Assembly: GCF_003002025.1 (NCBI RefSeq)
Contig: NZ_PVZB01000009.1
Location: 186,001 to 250,000, forward strand
From: Paraburkholderia sp. BL25I1N1
GTDB taxonomy: Bacteria; Pseudomonadota; Gammaproteobacteria; Burkholderiales; Burkholderiaceae
Direction: 5' to 3'
DNA: 64,000 bases
Positions 36,356 to 43,869 of this stretch are shown here, piece by piece (within the stretch, counting starts at the first letter, position 1; the number at the start of each line of letters is the position of its first letter). Made by a program: the position numbers and the translations under genes. The notes beneath the pieces are model-generated. The model saw nothing but the letters and a program-made list of their open reading frames with translations. It was not told the origin of the DNA and did no database searches.

Positions 36356-37609
36356 ATGGCAATCGTGGGAATACGGGGGGCCACCCCGCTGACGGACGAG
36401 GTCGAACTCCAGGCGCAGCTCGCAACGCTTTTGCGTTTGGAAAATGTCGGTTTGATGTTGGGCGCCGGAGCATCGGTTGCCGTCGGCGGTAAAACAATGT
36501 GGAGTTTGTGGTCCGATTTCGTTGCAACCTCTCCCAACGAAGCCCAGTGGCTCAGAGGCAGTGGGTTCATTCAGCCAGAAGCGCTCGCGGCACCAGATGC
36601 TAGAGTTGTTCCCAACGTGGAGCAGCTGAACGATTCACTGGAGATTGCGCTGGTGGAGTGGAGACGGCAAGCAAGTGCCGACGTGCCGCATCTTGAACGA
36701 GCGCGTGCGCATTTGACCCGCGCCGTGGTTCGAGCAGCTCAATTGCAACCTGCGTGGTGGCAATCCCCGGGCGGTGCTGAATCGGATGCTGTGCAGCTTC
36801 AGCACCATCGCACAGTCCTGCAAAAGCTCGTCGCAGCCCGCCAGCCTGGACAGGCGGCACCATGGGTGTTCACGACCAACTACGACCTTGCGGTGGAGTG
36901 GTCGGCAGAAAGTATCGACCTGCAGGTGGTCGACGGATTCTTGGGCGTCCATGGCCGACGCTTTTCGCCTCAAAGCTTCGACCTCGGATTCCGCAACACC
37001 CAAGCGCGAGGTGAGGCACGTTTTGGCGTCTACAACATTTACCTCGCCAAGCTGCACGGTTCACTGACCTGGCGCGAAGACGCCGGGCAGGTTTATGAAA
37101 TGCAGGCGGCCCTTGCAGGAGCCGGCATTCAATCTTTCTTGGACGACCTGACCAAGACTGAGCTCGGGTTCATGGTGATGCCGCGAGCGGCAAAATACAT
37201 GCAGACCGTCGGCTATGTTCTCGGCGAACTGTTCAGGCGGTTCTCCGAATTTCTGTCACGTCCACAGACAAGCTTGCTGGTTTGCGGCTACGGCTTTGGC
37301 GATGAACATATCAACCGGTTGCTTACTTCTGCGCTGCTCAACCCGACACTCCAGCTAGTCGTCTACTCTCCGGAGTTTTCAGGCAATGTGCTGGACCCGG
37401 CGCTGCCGGCAGCGCTAAGGAAGTTGCTGTCGCTGAAGAACCCGAGGGTTACAGTTGTCGGTGGCGGCGCCGAAGCGTACTTGGACAAGCTGGCTGCGCA
37501 GTTGCCTGACCCTCTTCTGTACGACGACGAAATGCGCCGTTTGGCAAAGGCCCTTCGCGAGCCCCTCGTGCCAGAAGCTCACTTGTACGACCCGGCGGAG
37601 GGACTATGA
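36356..37609 (+). CDS. SIR2-family protein of a SIR2-HerA defence pair
   Basis: A 417-residue protein with a SIR2-like NAD+-binding domain: GLMLGAGASVAVGG (about 32-45), the catalytic-type Asn in FTTNYDLAVEW (about 172-182) and the KLHGSL motif with His about 234. In defence systems this fold depletes NAD+ on phage infection. The stop overlaps the start of the HerA gene by ATGA, the usual coupling for the described SIR2-HerA two-gene system, in which SIR2 and HerA form a large complex. It is immediately upstream on the plus strand. Role inferred from architecture and pairing. Confidence 0.88.
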   Translation: MAIVGIRGATPLTDEVELQAQLATLLRLENVGLMLGAGASVAVGGKTMWSLWSDFVATSPNEAQWLRGSGFIQPEALAAPDARVVPNVEQLNDSLEIALVEWRRQASADVPHLERARAHLTRAVVRAAQLQPAWWQSPGGAESDAVQLQHHRTVLQKLVAARQPGQAAPWVFTTNYDLAVEWSAESIDLQVVDGFLGVHGRRFSPQSFDLGFRNTQARGEARFGVYNIYLAKLHGSLTWREDAGQVYEMQAALAGAGIQSFLDDLTKTELGFMVMPRAAKYMQTVGYVLGELFRRFSEFLSRPQTSLLVCGYGFGDEHINRLLTSALLNPTLQLVVYSPEFSGNVLDPALPAALRKLLSLKNPRVTVVGGGAEAYLDKLAAQLPDPLLYDDEMRRLAKALREPLVPEAHLYDPAEGL

Positions 37610-39348
37610 GAAGTCGCCAGCCAGTCGGCTACGTAGTCCAGATTGACGGAGCGGAAGTCACGCTTAACTTGCTCGATATGCATCGTGGTCAGGTCGCGTC
37701 CCATCTGCAAGGGGTTTCGACCGTCACAGAAGTGGGCAGCCTTCTGGCGCTGGACGCTGGCAGCCGTATCTTGGTGATGAAGGTCCTTACGCTCAGTTTC
37801 GCCGAGCCGAAAGAAGCGCATCGCTTAGGGGTCGGCTCGAGCACCCACCAATCGGAGCCGCTGCGCAATCTAACCGGCGTGGTCGTCGGACGACTTTTCC
37901 GAGACGGCGGCGCAACCCGGTTTATCAGCGACTCACTTCCAACACCACCATTGGGGGCTGAAGCTTTTCCACTGACGCGCGAAGAGTTGGAAGCATCTCT
38001 CGGCCGAGCTGACGACGAAGACTTGCCGATTGCGCTTGGCGAGGATTTACGTGGCGGTGGCACGCTCCGAGTGGGGCTTGAGAGTTTTCTGTCGCGACAC
38101 GTTGCGGTGTTGGGAAGCTCTGGCCAAGGCAAGAGTTGCTTTACGGCGTCAGTGCTCCAGCAGGTAGTTCGGTTCCCCCGGGCTCGCATAGTCGTGTTTG
38201 ACATCAACGGTGAGTATGAGGATGCGTTCCAGCTCGCTGACCTTCCCGCTGGCGCGGTGAAAGTCACGACGCTTGGCGGCAACGAGGCCAACTCTTTCAA
38301 AATTCCGTATTACGCCCTTGGTCGGTTCGGGCTTCATCGATTGCTAATACCCAGTGAAAGAACCCAACGTCCAGCGCTTTCATTTGCGCTGGAGCACCTG
38401 AACAAGGTCAGATGGTTTGCCGCAGCGAACGGGGCTGGGCTGGCAGCTGACGCGGCGGCAACATTATTTGACGACTGTCGGCAGGCCGGCGCCGCCGACG
38501 CCGAAGCGCGGATGCAACGCATTCGGAACGGCACGGCGCCCGTGGTTGCACAGTGGCCACATATCGCTGCGCTGGCCGCGCTTGTTGCGGAGAGCCACGG
38601 AATACAGCCTGGCAGAAATGGACCCGAGCGTTCGAGCTTCCACTATTCGAATGTCTCGCCCTTGGTTACTCGAATCCATCGCTTTGCAGAAGACCCGATG
38701 TTCACAGACGTTGTCGACGTCAATGGCGGCGCAGGCCACGGCGCGCAACTCTCGTGGACGGATGAGTCGGCCAATCTGGTGGAACGCATCTTTGGCGGCC
38801 AGGAGGTGGACTGGCGCGTGCATATCATCAACCTGCGCCGCGTCTCTCATGACCTTACGCCATTCGTCCTCGGCTCACTTTTGGAACTCTACGCATATGA
38901 GCTTTTCCGACGTGGCCAGCATCAGGCGGTCCCAACTCTGCTGGTTTTGGAGGAAGCCCATCACTATATGCGTCCGATTGGCTCGGGCGAAGACGCAAAC
39001 GAGAACTCGCTGGCTTACGAGCGTCTGGCGAAGGAAGGACGGAAATTCGGCTTGGCATTGTGGCTCAGCACGCAACGGCCATCCGAAATTTCTCCTACGG
39101 TGCTTTCGCAGTGCAATAACTGGGTCACGTTCCGGCTGACGTCAGAAAAAGACCTCGCAGCAGTCCAGTCAGCAAGCGAGTGGGCGGACAGAAGGGAAGT
39201 CAGGCGCATAGCCGGCCTTGCGCGACAGACCGCCATCGTCTTCGGCGGAAGCATCGCTATGCCGACGATGCTGCGAGCGCCTGATGCTTCGCCGAAGCCT
39301 CGCTCCGATGATGGCGCGTTCCGGAGGTGGGGGATGCAGCGACCTTAA
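37606..39348 (+). CDS. herA: HerA-like ATPase of the SIR2-HerA pair
   Basis: A 580-residue HerA/FtsK-type ATPase (DUF87). It has an N-terminal HAS-barrel-like domain (about 1-100), Walker A GSSGQGKSCF (about 170-179), Walker B LLVLEEAHHYM (about 444-454) and sensor/arginine-finger blocks LWLSTQRPSEISPTVLSQCN and VTFRLTS. Hexameric HerA proteins translocate or unwind DNA. Overlap of its ATG with the SIR2 stop suggests stoichiometric production. Transcription ends at the palindrome 39407-39431 before the convergent XRE-GTPase gene. Confidence 0.9.
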   Translation: MRSRQPVGYVVQIDGAEVTLNLLDMHRGQVASHLQGVSTVTEVGSLLALDAGSRILVMKVLTLSFAEPKEAHRLGVGSSTHQSEPLRNLTGVVVGRLFRDGGATRFISDSLPTPPLGAEAFPLTREELEASLGRADDEDLPIALGEDLRGGGTLRVGLESFLSRHVAVLGSSGQGKSCFTASVLQQVVRFPRARIVVFDINGEYEDAFQLADLPAGAVKVTTLGGNEANSFKIPYYALGRFGLHRLLIPSERTQRPALSFALEHLNKVRWFAAANGAGLAADAAATLFDDCRQAGAADAEARMQRIRNGTAPVVAQWPHIAALAALVAESHGIQPGRNGPERSSFHYSNVSPLVTRIHRFAEDPMFTDVVDVNGGAGHGAQLSWTDESANLVERIFGGQEVDWRVHIINLRRVSHDLTPFVLGSLLELYAYELFRRGQHQAVPTLLVLEEAHHYMRPIGSGEDANENSLAYERLAKEGRKFGLALWLSTQRPSEISPTVLSQCNNWVTFRLTSEKDLAAVQSASEWADRREVRRIAGLARQTAIVFGGSIAMPTMLRAPDASPKPRSDDGAFRRWGMQRP

Positions 39349-39406
39349 ACGTCTTGCATTAAGGGACCATCGCGTCGCTAGCCTGCTAGACCTCCTGAGC
39401 GAATCT

Positions 39407-39431
39407 CGCCGTGTCCTATTAGGACACGGCG
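39407..39431. repeat. GTGTCC-GGACAC palindrome 1
   Basis: Twelve-bp perfect arms CGCCGTGTCCTA/TAGGACACGGCG around a single T, between the convergent HerA and XRE-GTPase genes. The preceding ten bases (GAGCGAATCT) are also repeated before palindrome 3. There is no T-run. Confidence 0.7.
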
Positions 39432-39481
39432 CGTTCATCAACTTGAGTCGTTCGAGAACAGCATGCACAAGCCGCCCGGCA

Positions 39482-41620
39482 TTACTCGTCCAGAAGTGCG
39501 GAAACTCGCGATACGCTGTCGGCCCATTCCGAAGACAACAAGGTCTGAATCGCGCGATTAAGCTCGTCCTTGCGCTCATCATCAAACCACTGTTTGCTTT
39601 GGGTCACCACGCGGTCTCTGTATCCAGGCCCCTTGCCCCATTCGTTTTCGCAGTTTCGCCAGAAGGTGGCGTCTCGTCGCATTTCCTCTTCGAACAGCGT
39701 CTCACCAAGCAGTCGCATCTTGACGAGTACACCGTCGAAAGCAGCGAACATCACCTTTTCCGCCTGAGAAACCAAGGGTACCGCCATAGCGAAATCAGGG
39801 TTCGTCCGCAGATTTTCGGCGACGGCTTGAAATGCCTTTAGGCTGCGACCAAGTGAATTGGCTGCCAGTACACGGGCGCCGTGCCCAAGCTCATTGCTGT
39901 AGTTCAGATTTGGCCAATCACCACCACGCCGCACTGCCGCATGAATCGTACTTGCATGTGCCTTGACCAGTTCGCTCATCAAACTTGCTTGCAATTGTTG
40001 TTTTACGGGCGGGCACTTAGCATTTTGCGTCAACCAATTCTTCAATTGGGCAGCGGCTTCCCGGATGACGGCCTGCGTTTGCTCACGTTCCTGGTTTCGG
40101 ATGACTTCCCGGATATTCTCGGTAGCCTGCTCAAGCCGCCGCGAGAACTCATCTCGGACTCGCCGGAGTTGCTTGGCAACAAAGTCCTGAAGGGTGGAAG
40201 GCGCGTCCTCCCGGGCGTTAAAGAAACCGACCGGCAAATCGGCCAGCCCCAGCGGCTCAAGCGCCGTCGCGACTTGGTCGCCCTTCAGTTCATAACCCTC
40301 CTCTGCGGACTCAACCCTTTCGCCACCATCGTCTTTCACCGCCAAAGCCTCTTCCGGGCGCGGCAGGGCGACCACCGCAGCCTTGAGCGCCAAGTTTCGA
40401 ATGCCTGCCTCGCGAGCGCGCGTAAGCAGTAGGCGGGCTTCGGCGCCGGGCGCGTTATTGAAGCTGGAGCAAAGGACCGCCAAAGTATGAGGGTCGTGAA
40501 GGTGCATCTCTAGGTCGGCACGTGCGGCCGTTCTGTCGATGCCTTTGGTATCGATAAGGCGGGTAGTGAGGTCGGTTGTCTCGAGCAGCTTTACTGGCAC
40601 GACCACTTCAATCCGCTTCGGCAGGGTGAATTCGGCCAGCCGCCCGTTGTTGATAGCTTCAAACGTCTCCTTCAGCCACGTGAGCGGAGCCTTCCCCGTA
40701 GACGGGTCGTACCAAATGTGTCTCGTATCACGACGGTGTAGCTCCATGCGAGAGAGAACTTCGACCACTACCTCCCGCGTCGACTCGTAACGCTGAGCCA
40801 TCTCCTTCGCGTCGTCACGCCGAACCGTTTTTCCGTCTATTTTTTCTTTCCGAAGCCTCAGTCCAGCCATGTTCCGGATAGCGCGCTCGATTTCGCGCGA
40901 AATACCCTGGCCGTCAGCCTCGGAGGCGTCAACATCGTCACCTGCGCCGTGCGCGCCCGCATGACTGACATGGTCAGCGAAGTCGGCAACATGCTGACGA
41001 ATTTCTTCATCGGAGCATGGTTCCACGGTGATGCCGTACTGAGGACCGGTTTGAAGATGCACTTCGCACACGGTAATACCGCCGGCACCAGCCTCAAGCA
41101 CTGGTTGCGCCGGGGCGCCCTCCTCCTGCACTTCGAGCCCCGTCATTCGGCAGATTGCCGTCGATTTACCAATGCCAATGCTGCCGATGAACGCAACCGT
41201 ATGCTCCCGTTTCTGCACCAGGCTCGCCAAATACTGCAACTCTTCCTGATATTCGTCGAGCCGTCGTTGGAACGAGCCCGATACATCGTCGGATGCCGCG
41301 AGATTTCGCAACTGCTGAGCAGCGAGTTCCGCTTCCCATAGAAGCTCCTGCTCCGGGTGGTCAAGAGGTGGCTGCGGCAGCACCTGCCACTGCCGTTGGA
41401 TGCGCTCTCGAAGCTTGAGGGCTTCTTCCGACCCAATGGCTCGCAGCACTTCTTCGAGTTCTTCGGCGCTCAGGTCACGTTCGCCGCTTTCGACTCTCGA
41501 GAGGACCGCGGGACTCCACGTGACCTTACGGGCGAGCTCCGCCTGCTTCAGGCCTACCTGGTCTCGGAGACGAGCCAGATGATGGCCGAGGGCCATTGAT
41601 GTCAAGATTTGTCCAGTCAT
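39482..41620 (-). CDS. XRE helix-turn-helix fused to a dynamin-like GTPase
   Basis: A 712-residue fusion. Residues 12-65 form an XRE/Cro helix-turn-helix (HHLARLRDQVGLKQAELARK, SPAVLSRVESGERDLS). A coiled-coil linker (about 95-140) leads to a P-loop GTPase with G1 GSIGIGKST (about 146-154), a switch-type Thr-rich segment and G3 RLIDTKGID. The last 300 residues are helical, as in dynamin-like or GBP-like stalks. No membrane segment is visible. Start at 41620 has GGGAGCG before it. The combination suggests that one protein both regulates its promoter and acts as a GTPase effector; phage defence is inferred from context. Confidence 0.85.
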   Translation of the reverse strand: MTGQILTSMALGHHLARLRDQVGLKQAELARKVTWSPAVLSRVESGERDLSAEELEEVLRAIGSEEALKLRERIQRQWQVLPQPPLDHPEQELLWEAELAAQQLRNLAASDDVSGSFQRRLDEYQEELQYLASLVQKREHTVAFIGSIGIGKSTAICRMTGLEVQEEGAPAQPVLEAGAGGITVCEVHLQTGPQYGITVEPCSDEEIRQHVADFADHVSHAGAHGAGDDVDASEADGQGISREIERAIRNMAGLRLRKEKIDGKTVRRDDAKEMAQRYESTREVVVEVLSRMELHRRDTRHIWYDPSTGKAPLTWLKETFEAINNGRLAEFTLPKRIEVVVPVKLLETTDLTTRLIDTKGIDRTAARADLEMHLHDPHTLAVLCSSFNNAPGAEARLLLTRAREAGIRNLALKAAVVALPRPEEALAVKDDGGERVESAEEGYELKGDQVATALEPLGLADLPVGFFNAREDAPSTLQDFVAKQLRRVRDEFSRRLEQATENIREVIRNQEREQTQAVIREAAAQLKNWLTQNAKCPPVKQQLQASLMSELVKAHASTIHAAVRRGGDWPNLNYSNELGHGARVLAANSLGRSLKAFQAVAENLRTNPDFAMAVPLVSQAEKVMFAAFDGVLVKMRLLGETLFEEEMRRDATFWRNCENEWGKGPGYRDRVVTQSKQWFDDERKDELNRAIQTLLSSEWADSVSRVSALLDE

Positions 41621-42298
41621 ACTCGCTCCCCGTTTTCGTATGGAGAATTCAGTGTAGCGGACTTCGAATGGTTGCAACAACGTTTCACATATCATTTGCA
41701 ACGTTGCGACATCGTTGCACGGCAGCCCTCTGTGAACCGGACGCGTAAGACGAATCCATGTATTTCGCTACCTCGATAAGCCGTTTCGCAGAAAAATGAG
41801 CCTGCGGGGCCGCCCAGAATGGCAACTTTGCGACGTTAATGGTGGCGTTTCCGAATGAAGGCCCGGCATCGGCTCGCTGCGCGCGGGGCCGTGCGCGTTC
41901 GGTCTCGAACGGATGAGTGTCCGCGGTTGGACACATCTTGGGCCGACGCGACCAGCGGCGTAGGCAGTGTCCAAGGTTGGACACATCACTTCGGTTCGAG
42001 GATGGGCAGCAGTAGTCCGAACTCTAGGCGCCTGGCGTCCTCCCGGACGGCGGCATACGCCGGTTTCGTGCCGGGCAATCACTAACCATTTATGAGAAGC
42101 TCGACCGTTGCGTCTTTTTCGGTTTGAGAATGGTGTCCTTGAAGCTAGCGGAAACAGTACTACCTGGGCAACGCTATTACCTGTCCAAAAAACGATGGTT
42201 TCCCGGACACGCGTCGAAGTGACGACAACTAGCCGGGCTATACCCATTTGAGTGTTCGACATTCCGTCCAACATTCAACGTTCAACAAAGGGGTATAC
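41621..42298. other. Divergent regulatory region of XRE-GTPase and resolvase
   Basis: About 680 bp between the divergent XRE-GTPase and resolvase genes. It holds a copy of the MITE-like end (41841-41860) and two GTGTCC/GGACAC palindromes (41917-41934 and 41977-41994). The 250 bp before the resolvase could contain its res or att sites. No ORF with protein-like features. Confidence 0.5.
41917..41994. promoter_or_regulatory. Pair of GTGTCC-N6-GGACAC palindromes
   Basis: GTGTCCGCGGTTGGACAC at 41917-41934 and GTGTCCAAGGTTGGACAC at 41977-41994, both followed by ATC, 60 bp apart. The second has perfect 8-bp arms. They lie about 300 bp upstream of the XRE-GTPase and resolvase genes. They may be operators or recombinase-binding sites. 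Confidence 0.6.
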
Positions 42299-42868
42299 AT
42301 GGCGGTTATTGGATACGCGCGGGTCAGCACCGTTGAGCAGACGCTCGACATGCAGCGGGACGCGCTAGAGGAAGCAGGTGCTACCTGCGTCTATCAAGAC
42401 ACGGCGAGCGGCAAATCGGCCGATAGGCCAGAACTGACACATTGTTTGAAGGCGCTGCGCGAAGGCGACACTTTAGTTGTATGGCGGTTGGACCGACTCG
42501 GGCGGAACCTCCAAGACCTGATTCGAATCGTCAACGACTTGGAGCAAAGCGGCATCAAGTTCAAATCGGTAAAGGAGTCCATCGACACAGCCGGCCCAGC
42601 AGGGAAACTCGTCTTCCATTTGTTTGCCGCATTAGCCGAGTTTGAGCGCGAACTTGTCAGGGAGCGAACCGTCGCCGGTCTGGACGCCGCCCGTGCACGG
42701 GGTCGGAAAGGAGGTCGACCGCGACTATTAGGCGCGAAAGACACACGTGCCGCGCTGGTGATGATGAAAAACAGGGAGCTTTCTGTCGCCGAAATCGCGC
42801 GACGTTTCGGGGTGTCCCGCTCCACTCTGTACAGCCTTCAATCAACAAATCGAACGGCTATCCGATAA
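42299..42868 (+). CDS. Small serine recombinase (resolvase/invertase)
   Basis: A 189-residue resolvase/invertase: IGYARVSTVEQTLDMQRDAL with the nucleophile Ser, VVWRLDRLGRNLQDLI, FHLFAALAEFERELVRERT, and a C-terminal helix-turn-helix (LSVAEIARRFGVSRSTLYSL). This is the Tn3-resolvase or Hin/Pin type. It could resolve dimers of the island or plasmid form or be a remnant of a transposon; no transposase accompanies it. Palindromes carrying GTGTCC/GGACAC lie both upstream and 18 bp downstream of the gene. Confidence 0.92.
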   Translation: MAVIGYARVSTVEQTLDMQRDALEEAGATCVYQDTASGKSADRPELTHCLKALREGDTLVVWRLDRLGRNLQDLIRIVNDLEQSGIKFKSVKESIDTAGPAGKLVFHLFAALAEFERELVRERTVAGLDAARARGRKGGRPRLLGAKDTRAALVMMKNRELSVAEIARRFGVSRSTLYSLQSTNRTAIR

Positions 42869-42885
42869 CCGTGTCGGGCCGACGC

Positions 42886-42904
42886 CGTGTCCTTTAAGGA
42901 CACG
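42886..42904. repeat. GTGTCC-GGACAC palindrome 2
   Basis: CGTGTCCTT-T-AAGGACACG, with perfect 9-bp arms, 18 bp after the resolvase stop codon. Same core as palindromes 1, 3 and 4. Confidence 0.7.
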
Positions 42905-42938
42905 ATGGGCCAGCTGGGATTTCCGCGCGAGCGAATCT

Positions 42939-42963
42939 CGCCGTGTCCTACTAGGACACGACG
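42939..42963. repeat. GTGTCC-GGACAC palindrome 3
   Basis: CGCCGTGTCCTA-C-TAGGACACGACG, one mismatch in the arms, between the convergent resolvase and 43000-43461 genes. Including ten bases upstream, the left half is identical to that of palindrome 1, 3.5 kb away. Confidence 0.7.
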
Positions 42964-42999
42964 CATCACATCCTTCGACTTCACGGTCGCGAACGTTGG

Positions 43000-43461
43000 T
43001 CAGTAGAGAGCCAAACCGAGCAAATCCGCGGCGCCCTTCTTGAGTTCGGGTATGTAGCGAGCAAGCTTTTTCGGCTCAACCACCGTCGCAAAAGCGGAAG
43101 TCGACATGCCGAATTCACTCCCTGCGGTGCTGAGCTTAACGCCCATGTTGTTCATGGTCCTGATGCCTGCCATAACCAAGGTGACGGGCGATGTTAGGCC
43201 GCTATCGCCAGTTTCCAGCGCCCGATTCACCGCTTCAATCCAGCCCTGCACCGTGAACTCGAGTTCAGAGTGCGTATCACACACCACGAAGTTCAAGATG
43301 AGCTTCCGAGCCTCGTCCTTTTGCTCCGCGGAAAGCGTCACGGGCGGTTTCACCTTTGCCTTTTTCGGCTCGGCGGCAGGGGCCACTGCAACCATTTCGG
43401 TCTCGCCGCTCCCACCGCCGTCGGCGCTTTTGAACTCGGTGCCGGCAACCAACTTCAACAT
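43000..43461 (-). CDS. Hypothetical protein near the island's right end
   Basis: A 153-residue soluble protein. The first 45 residues are Ala/Lys/Pro-rich (APAAEPKKAKVKPPVTL); the rest looks like a compact helical domain (KDEARKLILNFVVCDTHSEL, MAGIRTMNNMGVKLSTAGSE). AAGGAG lies eight bases before the chosen ATG at 43461; the open frame starts 11 codons earlier. I do not recognise a family. It is convergent with the resolvase gene and is the last gene before the right junction. Confidence 0.65.
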   Translation of the reverse strand: MLKLVAGTEFKSADGGGSGETEMVAVAPAAEPKKAKVKPPVTLSAEQKDEARKLILNFVVCDTHSELEFTVQGWIEAVNRALETGDSGLTSPVTLVMAGIRTMNNMGVKLSTAGSEFGMSTSAFATVVEPKKLARYIPELKKGAADLLGLALY

Positions 43462-43853
43462 CCAACCACTCCTTTTAACAGGTACAGCACGCACAGGTTC
43501 TAGTTTTCAATGACCCGTACAGACTCTCGAGGTCCCAAGCGTCGCAATTTGCGACACTTGGGTCTAATGGCACTTGGGATGGCCGCGGCAGTAACGGCCG
43601 TTCAGCCTGCAATCAGCGAACCGAACGGCCATCAGATTACAGCGGGCTACACCGTGTCCAGTAGGACACGGCGCGCAGCACCTCCCGGTTCGGTTTAAAA
43701 GTGTCCGTATCTCTCGCGTGTTTGAAATCTCGAATTCGTCTTTTTTCTGGCAAGGCGTCCATTGAGGTTTACGACGTCCGACCCGTTTTCTTAAATGTGC
43801 GCCAGCGTGGACACAAGTTTGTCGCTCTGTGTAGGTACTTTTACTGACCCACC
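43462..43853. other. Right-end intergenic region of the island
   Basis: About 390 bp from the last island gene to the comM junction. It holds palindrome 4 at 43652-43671 and, by inference, the island-side half of the right attachment site. A 62-codon plus-strand ORF (43510-43698) spans the palindrome and is probably not a gene. Confidence 0.5.
43652..43671. repeat. GTGTCC-GGACAC palindrome 4
   Basis: CCGTGTCC-AGTA-GGACACGG, 8-bp arms with a 4-base centre, about 190 bp from the right island junction. Confidence 0.65.
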
Positions 43854-43869
43854 TTGTCGATCGTCGGCC
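43854..43869. repeat. Candidate attR core
   Basis: Right island-comM junction. TCG ATC GTC GGC resumes the ComM reading frame (IVGLPDLEV). ATCGT at 43860-43864 matches 22808-22812 at the left junction. Bases to the left (ACTGACCCACCTTG) do not fit ComM and are island sequence. Confidence 0.5.

Larger units (their letters stand above)
22808..43859. mobile_element. 21-kb genomic island inserted in comM
   Basis: Bounds are set by the comM break: ATC GTT GG at the left (22808) and ATC GTC GG at the right (43860) occupy the same codons. Joining them restores an uninterrupted ComM frame of about 533 residues. The interior has lower GC, many intergenic repeats and mobile or defence genes. A large serine recombinase near the left end is the best integrase candidate. 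No relaxase, conjugation machinery or capsid genes were seen. With a plasmid-type Rep and an AlpA-like regulator it resembles an integrative plasmid-like or mobilizable element carrying defence cargo. Confidence 0.85.

Noticed and set aside
43510..43698. 62-codon ORF with a hydrophobic N-terminal stretch
   Set aside because: Looks superficially like a signal peptide but crosses a GTGTCC palindrome repeat and lacks a good ribosome binding site.
22808..43859. Conjugative element or prophage
   Set aside because: No relaxase, type IV secretion, capsid, terminase or tail genes were seen in the 21 kb.
22808..43859. tRNA-associated island
   Set aside because: No tRNA gene or tRNA fragment was found at either boundary; the insertion site is comM.
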